From Lingula anatina (taxonomy: Eukaryota > Brachiopoda > Lingulata > Lingulida > Lingulidae), in contig NW_019775445.1 in NCBI RefSeq assembly GCF_001039355.2, forward strand, positions 122,212 to 186,211: 64,000 bases of DNA. Direction: 5' to 3'. The notes beneath the pieces are model-generated. The model was not told the origin of the DNA and searched no databases. It saw only the letters and a program-made list of their open reading frames with translations. This document shows positions 11,864-25,467 of this stretch, one piece after another. A program made the position numbers and the translations under genes. How positions within the stretch are numbered: the stretch's first letter is position 1; each line of letters starts with the position of its first letter.

Positions 11864-12640
11864 AGATGTGCGGAGTCCACTAAGAAAGACAGTCAACTAC
11901 CATATCTACGCTTAACTTCTCTATCTAAACCAGTGAGGTTTCGCTTCGAATTGAAAACTGAACTTTGATTGAGAACTATTACGATTTTTTATATATATAT
12001 AGAACTGGTATTGAAACCGCAGTGAGATTGCAGTGATCGTATATAAGACTGCAAAGTGAACGTAGCTGATCATAGCTTAAGAACTATACATATGGCAAGC
12101 AGACTTGCATAAGAACACACCGTGGAAATTGGTAACGTATTGAGACATTGAGGCAGTGAGTTTTTTTGTTATACAAAAAATTAGCAGAATGGAGTGTAGG
12201 CATAAATCACACAGTTTTTAAACAATAGCTTTTTAAGCCGCGATTGTTATCATAGTTACATTATTGTGTATTTTAGTTCTATCCATCAGTCTTGTGATTG
12301 AAGTCTATGTGAATAGTACTTTTGCAACCATTTACCAAACAATGTGTTTACACGCGGGACTGTGTTGTTTTAGTTCTAACAGACGACTTAGACATTTTAC
12401 ACGCGACTTTTAATTCCATCCATTTGGAGGAATTGAGCATTAGACAAGAGCTTACAGGGGAATGCTCTTTAGCATAGTAGTAATAATATGAAGCAGACAC
12501 GGGGACTGTAGCTCCTCTGCTTGAAACTAGTGAACAAGATGAAAGAAACTTGAATCTACAGTAGAGAGTAGAACACTAAGAACTAGACTTATGTCTCACT
12601 CCTCTGTACCCGAATAAAGCTGTGTATGCTGATAAAACAT
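11864..12640 (+). other. 3' untranslated region of the myosin/myorod gene
   Basis: An AT-rich region without coding features follows the T5 stop and ends at the poly(A) signal near 12613. It is probably shared by all terminal-exon isoforms. Confidence 0.7.
12613..12618 (+). terminator. Poly(A) signal of the myosin/myorod gene
   Basis: AATAAA lies about 750 bases past the T5 stop. A T/GT-rich stretch (GCCTTGTTCACTTATTTCTTTG) about 25 bases downstream fits a cleavage region. Confidence 0.75.
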
Positions 12641-13411
12641 GCCTTGTTCACTTATTTCTTTGGAATTATTGGGTATTCTCATGGCGCTTGCCTTTCTACT
12701 TTGCCAAAACTGCACTTTGTTTCATATTTCTTAAGAAGTCGACCCTTCATGGCAATTTTTCATTTCGATGTCATTTTTTCATATTATGATTTGTATTGAC
12801 TCTAGAGAATCCTACAAAGAAATTGCAAGACCGGAATTCGTCATAAAACTGTTGATATCGTTAGATGGAAAAACCCCGTAGTCTGACTCTCTTAAATATT
12901 AATATGCAGTTCCTGTGCCTTTCATAAATGATGAAATAAAAATTAATTTAGAAATAAGAGATTTCTCATCTAACACTTTTGAAACGACTACATGGACTTC
13001 GAGACCTTGTTAAACTGGACCTTTGTTTGCAGGTTAACTTTCCTTCACCGCCGTTTATGATGATTCTGGGGAAATCCTTATAAACCAAATAAAAATGCCA
13101 ACGAACAAAATTCAGAATGACAAAAGGTTAGGGTTTTAGGCATTCGCATAAGAGAGGGTTATTTTCCACCAACTTCTACATTTTCCTCTGTTATCATATA
13201 AAGTACCACAGGTATTTCTAGATCTCGACTCAGTTTCTTACACCTTATCGATATTGTGCCGTTACCAAATACATGCTCTAATGCCACTGGTAGTGTAAGT
13301 GCTACATGCAAAGGTACTCGACTGGCGAAGTTGACAACTCAAAAGTTGCGAAATATGGTATTTAATCGAAACAATCATTACCAAATTAAAACCAGGAACT
13401 ATCATGTCAGA
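12641..13411. other. Intergenic, between convergent myosin and chitinase genes
   Basis: No coding or structured feature is seen. It must hold the 3' end of the minus-strand chitinase transcript. Confidence 0.6.
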
Positions 13412-14428
13412 TTAAAACGTGGTGCATGTCACCATCCACGGGTACTCGCACCACTGCAGTTCTTTGCTATACAAAAGTCCCGGGGGACACATCTTCTCAT
13501 TGGGTCTGTAGAACGCACAATGGATGAATCTATCACAGGAGTCTGGGCAAGGGTGTGGGTACAGGCCGTGTATTTCTGGACATGTAACTGAAAAACAAAT
13601 TGAATAAAAGGTCATTTACTTTCAAATTTTAGAAACAGAAAATTAGCGCGTAATCTTGATTATCTTTCCTTTATTATCATATTATGATAATATGCATCTA
13701 TAATTTGTACCGACTGAAAATTGATCGCTAAACGCCTTTGTTCTCGTAGTCTCTGCACTGGCTGTTCTTCTTTACCGCCATTTGCCTCTCATCAAATTTT
13801 ATATACTATTTAAGATTGAGGACTGGATAGTACGGGAAATCTCCTTGATATATAAAGGAAACTGTCATCCATTGCTCGAGAAAACGACATAGGCCTACCC
13901 ACAAATGTCAGAACCCACAAAAACCTGGATGACTAAAAACAACACACTGGACTTACAATTCAAAGTGCACTCCGGTCTAACCTTGGGTTGGTAGACTGTC
14001 CCATCCATTGGGTAGATTTTTTCCACGGCTTCAACAGTGAGATTTGACGTCTGCACGAGGTAAGCCGCGGTCAGTAAGGGATACTGGCTCTGGTTACAGA
14101 AACTGCCCCCGAAGTCGTCAAGGTCTAAGGACCACATCATTATGCCGCCAAGACCGAGAGACATGGCGTATTTCGTCTGCAAAAAAAGAAACATTAATAT
14201 CAATTTTAACATGTATTAATTAACATGCATAAATGTAGAATAACATCCATAAATGTTAATCTTTATAAAATTATATTAGTTTAAATTGTAGAAAAAATTC
14301 GATACACATGCCACACATGACACATACCGGTTTATATTCATCTTATGCGTTACATGCTATATATTATTATTTCTTCATCGTACGTAAACATAAAAAAAAC
14401 TTGTTAAAATACACAAAAACGTACAATG

Positions 14429-14461
<33 letters not shown>

Positions 14462-17400
14462 CCTTATAAAGGGAAAGAAGGAAGATTATCTCAACAATTT
14501 CACCTTGATGGCGATGCTTTTAGGGCTGTCGAACCCTACCCAATCCATTGTCTGATTATTGAAGGCGTAGTGCACTTTTTGAGCATCATTCCAGACTAAA
14601 CTGTACCCGTTGTCAAGCTTACTGCAAATCTACAAAAATTAAATAAAAATTAAGAAGTTTAAATTATTTTCTCTCTCCCCCTCTCCCTCTTTCACACCCC
14701 CTCTCTCTCTCTCACTTTCTCTCTTTCATCGTTTATACACAAATCTCAATGAATATTTACTACACTCTCAAGAAGACAAAGCGTTAATTTATAAGGTATC
14801 ATGAATACAGGTGAATACCACTACCATAAATCATGTCTCCGTTAACAAGTGGTGCATTCTAATCAAAACATTTTATAATTCCACTCTTTCCTACAAGTAC
14901 CTCATAATAAGCGTTGATCCCGTCCGTCTTGGTGTAATCCCCCATACCCCCTCCGCCAGCAGCAGGTGCCCCTATGTGCGTCCAGTTACCATTGTACAGG
15001 GTGTATGTCCGCCCGTAAGCCGCCAGTCCGAGGACTATATGTTCAGGGGGGTAACCGTGTTTAATCCAATACATCACACTCCAGTCCTGGGGAAGGAATC
15101 GAAATTAAAACGAAATCTTATCCTAAGTTCCCTCGGTCTTTGAAATACTTCACTTATCAGGACACAGAGTGCGGTTATTCGTGTTACGTAAGCTAATTCC
15201 GGTTGTAATATCTTTTTTTTTTTGCGCACTAAGGCACCCACTTTTATATCTTGTATATCAATATATTATAGATTTTACACTGCCGTATCACACCCATACC
15301 CAATTCTTCGTTAAACCAAACGCACCACGTTCAGTTCTTTGTTGACCTCCTGCTCCTCAGGGTACAGGGGCGCGTTATGGCCTGTGGGCGAGTGCAGCCA
15401 GGAGCCGTGGTAGTCATAGGTCATAATAATGACGAAGTCAAGCCAGCTAAAAATAAGGATTTCATATTACTAAAAGAAACAGGACTTTTCTCGTAGCATG
15501 AGAAGATGTGGTAGATTTTTCATGTAGGACATGGGGTATCGAAAAGAGGAAAATAATGATGATAAAATTAATTACAACCTTTTTGCAGCAGCAAAGGTAA
15601 TAAAATATAATTTTGAAAGACTGTAACGCTTTTCATTAAAAAATCTCCCAATATAGTAAAACACAACATACAGTAATACTGGTGTAAGTAAAATATTCTA
15701 TAAAAGTCCATCAAAAGAAAAATACTTTGATATTTCAGGTATGTTAAATCCGTTATCTATGGCTATTCTACCAGCTGGCACAGTAGCCGTAAGTAAAAGT
15801 CGCTGTAGACCGGTCATCATTCCCTCCACTTCAAACGCGAAATAAATATCCTGAAAGCAAGTTGTCAGATTGTTATTATTTTTCAACATTGCAAGTGACT
15901 CTTTGCAGAACTCTATCTTGCCTTTAAGTTGTCTTAGTTGTAAATATGTCTTTGGTATATTAAGTGTTAGCCATTAAGAAATTATTTCCAAATCATCAAA
16001 ATGGACGTTGGACAAGATCTACGTCAGAAATAAAAATTTAAAAAAGTTCTTTCTCCCTTTTATCAAGGAGGTGCATCTCAAATGTGCTGCCTTGCTTTTA
16101 TCTGGGAGGGGAGGGGAGGTTCAAGTAAGTTTTCTCTCTTTAATTCATTACGCCTTATTTATTTATTTTTGTTTAATTACCTTCAGAAGCTCTACATAGT
16201 TGACTTTGTCCATCGCTGAGCTTCCATATCGTGATCCGGGGTATTCCCAGTTTACGTCCAGTCCATCGAACCCCCACCGCCGGAGATCAGCTAGGGCATG
16301 TGACGCGAAGGTGAGCCGCTGCGAATAGTTCCTGGCAAAACTGCTGAATGGTCCTGAACCCAGCAGCCAGCCACCCACGGACAGGAGGATCTTCAGGTGG
16401 GGGTACTGGTTCCGCACCGCCTGGAGTTCCGCATAGTACACTGCAGGAGGTAACCGACATTTCAGTGGCGCAGTTTTCAAATTCAGCTGTTTATTCGTCA
16501 AGAATACAAATGTCAGGCATAACAGGCACTGGTGATCATGTTAATTAAATTGAAAATATAAAACCAACTGAAAGCTTTAAGCAGAGCCAATTTAAAAATT
16601 CGTATCAAAAGATTCAATGAAAATAATCAACGCAATCCATAGCATTGTGAAACGTTTAGTGGGCCTACGAGCAAACAATTACAATATGCACGCACTTTCG
16701 CTTGAATACGCTTTTTCACACGCACAAATTTCTCATGGACACAAGCAAAAATGCACACACACAAACACATGCTCGCACTCATAGAGTAGCATACTTTACA
16801 AGAGTCGTAGATCAGGGGAGTTGTCTTCTGACACGCAAGCTTGTATGACTGCGACAGGAGCACCCCCGTCCGATGTTCTTCAGGAGAAATGTTTCACACG
16901 CACAAAAACTTATGAAGGAAAATGTGGTGCTGTTTTCATACCTTCTTCCTGGGCGGAGTCATTGTTATCCGGTACCATTATTCCGTTGACAATCTTGGCA
17001 AAGGCGTAAACCACGTGGGTACACAGGGTGCCATTGATAAAGCTTGCGTCAAACCTGCCCGCACCCAGCCTCTCTCTCGACCAGCCGCCGTAGAAACACA
17101 CTCTTCTCTGATTGACAACTAAATATTAAAATGTTTAAAAAAAATCATTATAGTGAAGACATGACAAATGTTTGTGTGCGTTGGATTGCATATCAAGATC
17201 AAAGGCAAAATGGTGCATTATTGGTGCAATATATAAAAATAATAATATATAAAAAAGTTTTGATTCCCCTTTGTCCTACATTTAGCATTAAGTTTATTCC
17301 TCTCCTCGATTTTATCTTTTCATGAATTCATTACTTTGTATGCGTGTAGCTTTGATGTTATTTTTACAACTAATTAATCAAAATATTTTAAGTATGGTGT

Positions 17401-18361
17401 ATTTAAGTCAAAGGTATAATCAATGATAAAGTCGCTTTATACTCATACAAAATAAAATCCGCCCCTTGCGTCTCTCGTTTTGTTCAGAGGATGTCTTACT
17501 AAAATCTAACTGAACTTGGAAACGTGTCATCAGACGACCAGGTTTATTAAAGAGGTTGTTAGTGAGATAACAAAGCATAAGAAAAATATGAGCAAACAAA
17601 AAAGTAAAACTATAAATAATGATAATTCTCGGTGTCTGCGGCATATTTTTCTAGTTTTTCTACCATCACTCTGACGGAGTTCTAAATTCGAATAGTTTCA
17701 CACCAGCCTTTGTTCACTTTGGTGACTTTCTTGAATATTAACTTATAGACAGTTCTTTAGAGTGGTGCAAAACGTGCTCACAAGAAACCGATAAACACAG
17801 AGAAGGACAGTAGTTCAGCGGATGGCTATTTCAAACCGATGAGAATAAAAAGTCATACATGTACCGGACAATCTGAACGGCTTACTCATATATATATTTC
17901 GCTCTGCTAGCCCTATTATCGGACTGATAAATAACACAAGCTGATAATCGAACAGACTATTTATATTTTCTTCAAAGTAAGATGTCTCATTATTGTTACA
18001 TACGGACACAGACTGTGCGGTTGGCTGTAAATAATTTAGATAATATAGCGGCAATACATGCATGTCACAATAGGGCCTACTCTACCTGAAGTCTGTCGTC
18101 TGCTTCTTCCCGCCGTCGAGTGATCTTTGCCCAAGGAGGAGAAAACACAACCCCACAGTAGCAATATGGCAACGAATACTCGGATTTCTGAAAGCTGCAA
18201 GGAAAATCTAAATACTACTGGGCGGGTTTGTATCTTGATTCATTCAAAATACCCTATATATAACTCAATCACCGTGTTAAATATTTTTTTGGCTATGGAA
18301 CTGGGCGATGAAATTGCATGATGTTGAATACGATAAATCAAATCAAATCAAAACTCACCAT
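13412..18361 (-). CDS. Secreted GH18 chitinase with C-terminal CBM14 domain, altered catalytic motif
   Basis: Ten minus-strand exons: 18361-18359 (ATG only), 18194-18086, 17118-16942, 16440-16181, 15850-15726, 15446-15326, 15086-14901, 14629-14504, 14176-13957 and 13587-13412. All phases close for 500 residues. The protein starts MLSEIRVFVAILLLWGCVFS, a clear signal peptide. Next comes the GH18 barrel: VCFYGGWSRERLG, LLSVGGW, the catalytic strand FDGLDVNWEYPGS, MTYDYHGSW, LGLAAYGRTYTL and GIMMWSLDLDDFGG. It ends in a six-cysteine-type chitin-binding peritrophin domain (CPEIHGLYPHPCPDSCDRFI). The DxxDxDxE motif reads DGLDVNWE: the catalytic Glu is kept but the last Asp is Asn, which in characterised chitinases weakens catalysis. 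It may therefore be a weak enzyme or a chitin-binding lectin in gut, defence or shell matrix (inference). Confidence 0.92.
14430..14459. repeat. (CA)n microsatellite in chitinase intron
   Basis: About 15 CA units in the intron between the seventh and eighth long chitinase exons, near a CT-rich stretch at 14680-14725. Confidence 0.95.
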
Positions 18362-19676
18362 TGTTTTCCAATATCTACTGTTTCACCCCAAACCTTATCA
18401 GGAAGAATATCCAGATTTACCGCTTGCTATATCTTATATAAATCAAAAGTTTTAATGAATCCCAAGGCATGACAAATAATAAGTTTATAGCCCAATAAAT
18501 TAAACGACACTAACAAGGGAAGAGAACCGTGTAGCGTGCAAAGCACTTGGTATAGTGTCTCTATGGTTGTAGACAAGTATAACTCTTTTTAGGTTAATGA
18601 TGATTTACAATATTTTAATTGTACCTGACATAAGGCTGTCTCATAAATATAAGGTTTGCTGTCACTTTCAATATAATATGACGCTGTAAGATTCTATTAC
18701 TGAGGTCAATGATACAATGAAACTGAAACTTCTTGAATTTTAGGTCAAGGAGTTCTATACACATTTGTACTACGGTCTTGGTAAGGTTCTTACGATTCTG
18801 AATAAAAAATAAAATAAAAAACTAAGTGATATAGGTGTATTTTTCTCTTTTTCAAATATTTTCCCCTTACGTTTTGAAAAAAGTGTAACCATTTGAAATT
18901 TTCGTTCTGAAGAGGACTGTGTAATCAAACTGGTGAAGTGTAGTGGAAACATAGCAGTATTGCTGTAAGAAATCTGTTGACTCTGTCGGGTTTCAATCTG
19001 AAGTTTCTCAAACCTGTTCCTGCAATTGAAAACCTATATATCACATGCGTTCTTTCTATCCCATGTTTTAAACCAGAGTAAAACTAAACTGAGGCCGGGA
19101 ATGCGTGACTGCTCTTATAGGATATTTGAAATTAACAGATTATTCAAGTTCAAGTATATATGTCTAATGATTCAGTGTCATTCTATTATTAATCGTTCGC
19201 CAAAAGTTATGATGATGATGATACTGAAACATGATGTCAAACCAATGTGAAATGCTTATCAGTAAAGCCGTAGCATATATATATATATAGGTCATACATT
19301 TCTACGTATTTAAAAACCAGAATGAAAAACAAGGTTTGGAACATGAGGTTGTCATTCTTGTTTTATAGAAATAACGTTGGCCTAGTTCATCGCAACAAAT
19401 TGGTGATATACACATGCAGTTGTTCTGACCGTACAATGATCAGTATGTGCGTAAATATTATCCAAAAGTATTTTCAGCTTATTGTGTGAGCGCACTGGAT
19501 CTACCCAAATAGGACAGTGTAAATATAGCGTTCATTATTGATAGTCATTACTATCACTATCAACACAGGATAAGATTTACATTTGCACTGTACATTCTCA
19601 CTAAAACAATGCATATCTATACTGCGGATCATCTGCAACAGAAGCATTTTACACGCGTTATGTGTATCAAAACAAA
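18362..19676. other. Divergent intergenic region between chitinase and SLC15 genes
   Basis: It separates two head-to-head genes and must contain both promoters and 5' untranslated regions. A short (AT)n tract lies near 19276. No further gene is seen. Confidence 0.6.
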
Positions 19677-22600
19677 ATGGAAATAGAAGAACCTGGCTTA
19701 AATGACAAAACAGAAAGAAACACATGTAGCAGTGAGTGCCACGGCTGGAATAAGGCTCATATATTAATCCTCTGCTTTGTCGCCCTGGAGAGACTGGCAT
19801 TTCAGCGGTGCGTTTTGGAGCTTAGTTACGTGGACACTGGAAATACGTACCTCAACTACAGCTCTATTACCCTCGGTGTGGTGGATAATGTCTTTGAAGG
19901 GTTTGCTTATTTCTTCCCGATATTTGGTGGCCTGCTTGGGGACATGCTTTGTCTCAGGAAATATATTATTCTAGTGTCATTGCTTATTTTTATTGCAGGT
20001 GAGGGGATGAACATGGATTGGAAATCACAATTAAATGAGTATATTCTTCAGTGTTTTGCATTTATTTACATATAAAACGCCGACAAACAAACATTTCTTT
20101 CAAGTTTTGTGCCAGCGCTTGTAAGATATTACAAAAATGCATTTAACTATATTTTATTACTTTATTAGGATCAATTTTGATTCCATGTGCCGTAGCTGTA
20201 TGGGTGAGTATACTGATACCCCCCCCCCCCCAAAAAAAAAAAAAGATATAATAAAATAGATAGATTAATAAACAGATAAAATGAAATATTAATAAAAAAA
20301 GTTTAGATTTTGCTTTAAGTGAGTCACAGTCACACCATTTAGCCCAGTGCACTCTTTGTGACACTAGTAAAAGACTGTAGCCCTGCTTATAGGGCACGGT
20401 GTGCGTCTCGCTGACACATGAACTTTTCAGTTCCTTTAAAATCTTAAAAGATGAAATTGTGCTCAGATCATGTGCCAGTTGTACAGATGACCCTGTTGTT
20501 AGCTAATCTAAAAATAAAAGGGAACATATAACACTCATTTCTGTTTTGATTTGTTTTAGAGAATAGAGCATCTCGTGGCACAAAATTTGAGTGTGGCGGC
20601 CTTGTGTCTGTTGGTGATGGCGGAGGGAGGAATCAGAGCCAACATTGTGGTGCTAGGTGTCCAACAGGGTCCGCCCCGTAGCAAACGAAATAGTTCGTTT
20701 TTCCACTGGTAAGAGATAGGATAGGCCTATACGCGTTACGCGGCGTAGCCTACATACAATAAATGACAGAAATATTTTAACACATCTATGTGGAGTCGTT
20801 AGATTTAGAAGGGTAGTTGGATCGGACATGAGCTCCAGTCCCAGATGCAACGATACATCAAGTATGTTTTGTCAGGTCTACGGTGAGTAGGCATACCCTG
20901 TCGTACACACACACGATGGTATATTATATAGATATGTTTTTATAGGCTTATAAAGATTCTTCTTAAATTATAGTGATGTGAAAGAAAAAAGATTATGAAA
21001 TCATGAAATTCAATAATAAGGCTGCAGTTAATAGTAATATTGTCTTGAAAATGTGACTGCCTGGCGTATTTTTTCGATTACCATACAGGTAATCCGTATC
21101 TTTGACAATTCTGGCTCACTCACTCACTGGATGTTTTCGATATGAAAGCTTATCTGTATTTCAGGTATTATTTTGCCTTAAGTATTGGATCTTTGTGTGC
21201 ATTGTTTCTCGAATCTTTTCGGACATACGGTTGGGCCGGCTACCTTGTCATCCCTGCAGCAATCGTGGTTGCGACAATTGTGTTCCTGTCAGGTTGGAAG
21301 CTCTACCGCAATGAAGAGGCCGAAGGTAAACAACTTCATCAAGCATGAAGTAAAGTTTAATATAACCATATAGTAAAACTACATTCATTAAATTATCAAC
21401 TTTTTAAATTCTAAGGGAATGCATTGACTGAATCCCCCCTTTTTGTCAAATATTTTGATACCAAATATAAACTGGTTTGTAGGAATAAGAAAATGACTGT
21501 TTGGAAATAAAAATGTGTATTTTTTTCTTATTTTGAATTTCTATTTATCAGAAGACGAAAGTTTTTACACTAACTCGGCAAAATGGACTACCTTGTCCCG
21601 AAGCTTTTCCGCTATCATGCGCCACTCGCGAGGTTCTGCAGATATTCAACAAGAACAACAAGAAATCAGACCAATACTGACACAACAGCGAGAGATACAA
21701 CACAAAAATGTAAACCGTTTCAAAAGAATCCTAAAGGTCATCATGTTACAAGGAACAATGATCTTATATTGGTCTAATTATTTTCAGGTAACCTCTATAT
21801 ATAACTTGACTAAATTTTGATAATTAGGCTAATTATTTTCAGGGAATCCTTAAATATAACTTAACTAAGTTTTGATGATTTTATTTGATAACGAAATTTT
21901 GAGGTCTTGACTTTTGATATGGAATTAATAAACATTAAGTTATTAGTATGATTTATTTCAATATTATACCAATTTAAATGTTTCGTTTGCGCACTTATTT
22001 TATTCTATCTAATTGAAATTGCAGATATTTGGTGTATATGACGTCCAAGCAGCAGAGCTCCTTCTTCACCATGACATTCTCATCAATGACGAGCTCTTGT
22101 CGCTTCATCTGTGGATGCAGACGTACAATATTGGTGCGGTTTTGACGATGATCCCATTGTGTTTCTATGTCATTTACCCATTGATTGAAAGGAAGCGTGG
22201 TAAACCGAACAGATTGCTCGTCAAGATAGGTGAATATTAAGTCTATAAGAGAGCCGTTATGAAGTGGATTATGGGTGGGGGTGGTATAGGGGGGGGGTGG
22301 TGGTGGTGGTGGTAATGTAAGAGCGCTCCAAACGCAAGAGGATGAGACATACATCGTTAAGTCTCAAGTCTATAAACTCCTTTATGGAGTGCGGATTGAC
22401 CAATACGGGTAATAAGTACAAACTAACATATCTGATTTGGGTTTAATTTTCTCCTCTTCAGTATTGAATTTCAGTGCAACAGTGACGAAACTAAAGAGTA
22501 AAGCTACGCGCAACACAACCCTTTATTACAGCGTCCATGTGTGCTTGCTGTAATAAAGGAAAGATCAAATGTTAATCAGTGAAAACTCACTTGAAGAACT

Positions 22601-23704
22601 TGTTTTATTTTGTTTTTCTTAAATATTAGGCGCAGGACTGGCCATTGCTTGTCTTTCGTCACTGGTCGCAGTTGTGGTCGAGTTTGGACGCTGCTCGCGA
22701 CCAAAACCTGTGAAAAACTTGACAGTACACGTCCAGGCTCCCATCTTTCTGCTCCTTGGGTTGTCCCAAGTGTTCGTCGCCATTGCAGGTGAATCTGTCA
22801 AATAAACGTTTCAGGGATATTCATAAATGCAAAGTTCTTCTTCTTCTTCTTCTTCTTTTTCTACATGTATGTCTCTGAATTTAGTAATGTGGAATCATGG
22901 GGCCGTGACGCTGACAAAGTTGCTTTCCCTTATTCATAATTAATGAATAAATTGAATAAGTAGCATAAAAAACTTGCACACCAAGTTTTACAACATGTTT
23001 TTATCGTATGATTTAGTATAAACTTTTTCTTTTTTCCTGGATATAAAAACTAACTTTATTAGTCGAGGACATTAATTTGTCGTGTAGTTTTTTATTCCCA
23101 ATCACCCTCCTTTTTAGGTCTGGAGTTTGCCTATGGTTTAGTTCCAAGAGCTCTACCGGGTTTAGCTGTAGGGATATGGTATGCTGCTATGGGAATTGGG
23201 AGTTTCACAATGCAAATCTTGTACCAAATTTCACGTTATGTCTTCGAGAAAGGTCTGTATCGTTCAACTTATCATGGAGAGAGAGAGAGAGAGAGAGAGG
23301 GGAGATACAGCGATTTCTTGGAATTGATTACAAAAAAGCAATGATATATTAGATATGATGAATAATCTACATTATCATTTACCAGTAAACAAACAGAAGA
23401 AATCAAAATATACAAAAATATGGATAATATTAATTATTTGACATTTGATCTTTCAGAAGGCAGAGCCACCTCATGCTACCCAGAAGACCAAAGGACAGAA
23501 ATATTCTTCCATCTGGATTACTACTTCATAACTTTCTTTGTGATTTCCCTCGTGAATTTTGCCTTTTTTGTTCTTATTTCTTTGAAAGCGACAAGGATCG
23601 GAGGATACAATGATACCCCCGAAGGATGCCTCGACGACCAGTTCAGTCATTCCTACGAGCTCCAGGCCAGAAGACGTGGGTCCAACACTGCCCAGTACAG
23701 CTAA
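19677..23704 (+). CDS. SLC15 / POT-family (peptide or histidine) transporter
   Basis: Nine exons: 19677-19998, 20169-20203, 20560-20708, 21165-21325, 21552-21787, 22025-22229, 22630-22788, 23118-23252 and 23457-23704. The phases close exactly for 549 residues, close to the usual size. The protein is a multi-span membrane carrier. Family landmarks are VALERLAFQRC in helix 1, FEGFAYFFPIFGGLLGDM, EGGIRANIVVLGVQQ, FFHWYYFALSIGSLCA, YPLIERKRGKPN, and near the C-terminus LSQVFVAIAGLEFAYGLVPR. The last matches the helix-10 motif of proton-coupled oligopeptide transporters. The helix-1 LER-AF form resembles SLC15A3/A4 (lysosomal peptide/histidine carriers) more than the intestinal type. The first Glu of the ExxERF proton-coupling motif is replaced by Val, so coupling may differ. 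The start is the ATG at 19677, in context AAAATGG. Confidence 0.88.
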
Positions 23705-24814
23705 GCAAATATGTGACCACAGACTGAGAGAACTGATGGAAATTAATTTTTTTGTTTTGTTTTGTTATTTAGATTTGAAAATCAAATATGTTCAATCACG
23801 CTTAGTCGTTTTTAAGCGAGTTGAGCATTTGAAATACAAAACATTCATGACTACTTATAAGCCGTGCATGTACCGGGGTATCTACCAACATTTTTTTTTT
23901 TTTTTTTGCAAAACGGTGTGCATGCGGTGGGGAATAAAGAAGGAAACAGAAGGTAGACGATCGGTTGCCTTGGCTCTGTACAAAAGTAAAACGTATAAAT
24001 ACACCATTTACAGGAAAATGTTTAAACCTTGTGTTGCATAATTCCATATGCTTTGATGTTTTTTCACATCAGTGAGCAAAGGACATGCATTTCTAGTCTT
24101 CTAGGCTGTCAGCTCTTCTTTATTATCATAATTCACAATGAAATCTAATATTATGGAATAATTATGTAATCAACAGACAAGGTAATGAATGATCCAATGA
24201 TTTCTTTGGCCATTTGATGAAGTGGGCCATTTACCGATTATAGACATGACCACAGCGTCCGCCAACTGCCACACATGGTGTGTGCGTGCGCACGTGTTAA
24301 AATATCATGAAAAAAAAGGACAATATTGCTCACCTCCCAAAATATAACCTTTCAACCACTTAAAGGATATGGAGCAAATTTTTGGAAAAGGCGATAATAC
24401 GCTTATTTTACCGTTTACTTAAAATGAACGAAAATAACCATATGCTGCGGTGTCTTAAGATCGTAACAGTGAGTAGAGGGAGATGAGCATTCCTCGATCA
24501 GCGGGGTTCTTTCGATTCTTCATTGTCATAATTCTATGTAATAGTCGTGTTGTAGACGTTAATACGTAATCCATAGACAGCGGTCATAACATGTGACTCT
24601 TAAACTACTGAGATACGGTCTTCTGATGCATACACAAAACACAAGTTAGTAGCGTCTTCGGCTTTAAAATGAAAAGAATAACATTTTGGCAGTTTTCTTC
24701 ATAATGATTTTATCCGTTAGAGATCTGTTTGAATTACTTATTGGATGTTTGTGATAGCGTGTGCATGTGTCTAAGTATGCGTACATACGAGTGTGCGCGT
24801 GCGTGTGCACGTGC

Positions 24815-24815
24815 A

Positions 24816-24859
<44 letters not shown>
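24815..24859. repeat. (GT)n(GA)n compound microsatellite
   Basis: About 8 GT units run directly into about 14 GA units. Confidence 0.95.
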
Positions 24860-24861
<2 letters not shown>

Positions 24862-25329
24862 CGTCGGTCAGTCAGACAGATACGGAAAAGAAGGGGAAAA
24901 TAAAAGATACCGACATATATCAACTGTTACATAAAATGGAGAAATATTGCATAGCATTGTATGCTTTGATGTTAGATCACGTCACCGGGCGTAACATTCC
25001 ACATTCCAATTTCAGCGGGGATTCAGTTATTCCTTATTGTTGTTTATGCAACACTGTCTAACGTTACAGATTAACTACGTAACTCAGAGACATCGATGAT
25101 GGAGCAGGACGTTTCAGACTGTCGTCTTTAAATAACAGTGTCGATTGATAAATGTAACATCTCAGCGTTCGTATTAAAGCAGGAGGTGAATAAAGTCCCG
25201 TTAAGGTGTGCTTGATTTGACTGACTGATTACAGCGACACAATACCACACGCAATCAACTGGAAATCTATTTGCGCCTAAGCCAACAAAGGCTTGATGGA
25301 ATTTTAAACAAATAATGCCCGAGCTGGGG

Positions 25330-25336
25330 TATATTA
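25330..25336 (+). promoter_or_regulatory. Possible TATA element of the atonal gene
   Basis: TATATTA lies 138 bases upstream of the ATG at 25468, in a GC-flanked context (GGGGTATATTAATGCC). Assigned from position and sequence only. Confidence 0.35.
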
Positions 25337-25467
25337 ATGCCTCGTTTTCCTCTAGCTCTAAACTCCGTGGCTCTTGCCGCTACGTATCACTTCACTGCTG
25401 AATTCACTTGATTTTCTCCAAGACGCAGAGGGTTCGTCTATTGCAGCGATATTTTCATCTGTTGAAA

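Larger units (their letters stand above)
23705..25467. other. Intergenic: SLC15 3' region and atonal upstream region
   Basis: A poly(A) signal AATAAA at 23933-23938 follows a T17 run and probably ends the SLC15 transcript. A (GT)n(GA)n microsatellite lies at 24815-24859. The rest, including an E-box CATATG near 24440, has no coding feature and probably holds upstream control DNA for the atonal gene. Confidence 0.55.

Noticed and set aside
18254-18264. TATA-like sequence as the chitinase promoter (minus strand)
   Set aside because: The chosen first exon (ATG at 18361) places this inside intron 1, and no in-frame ATG follows it.
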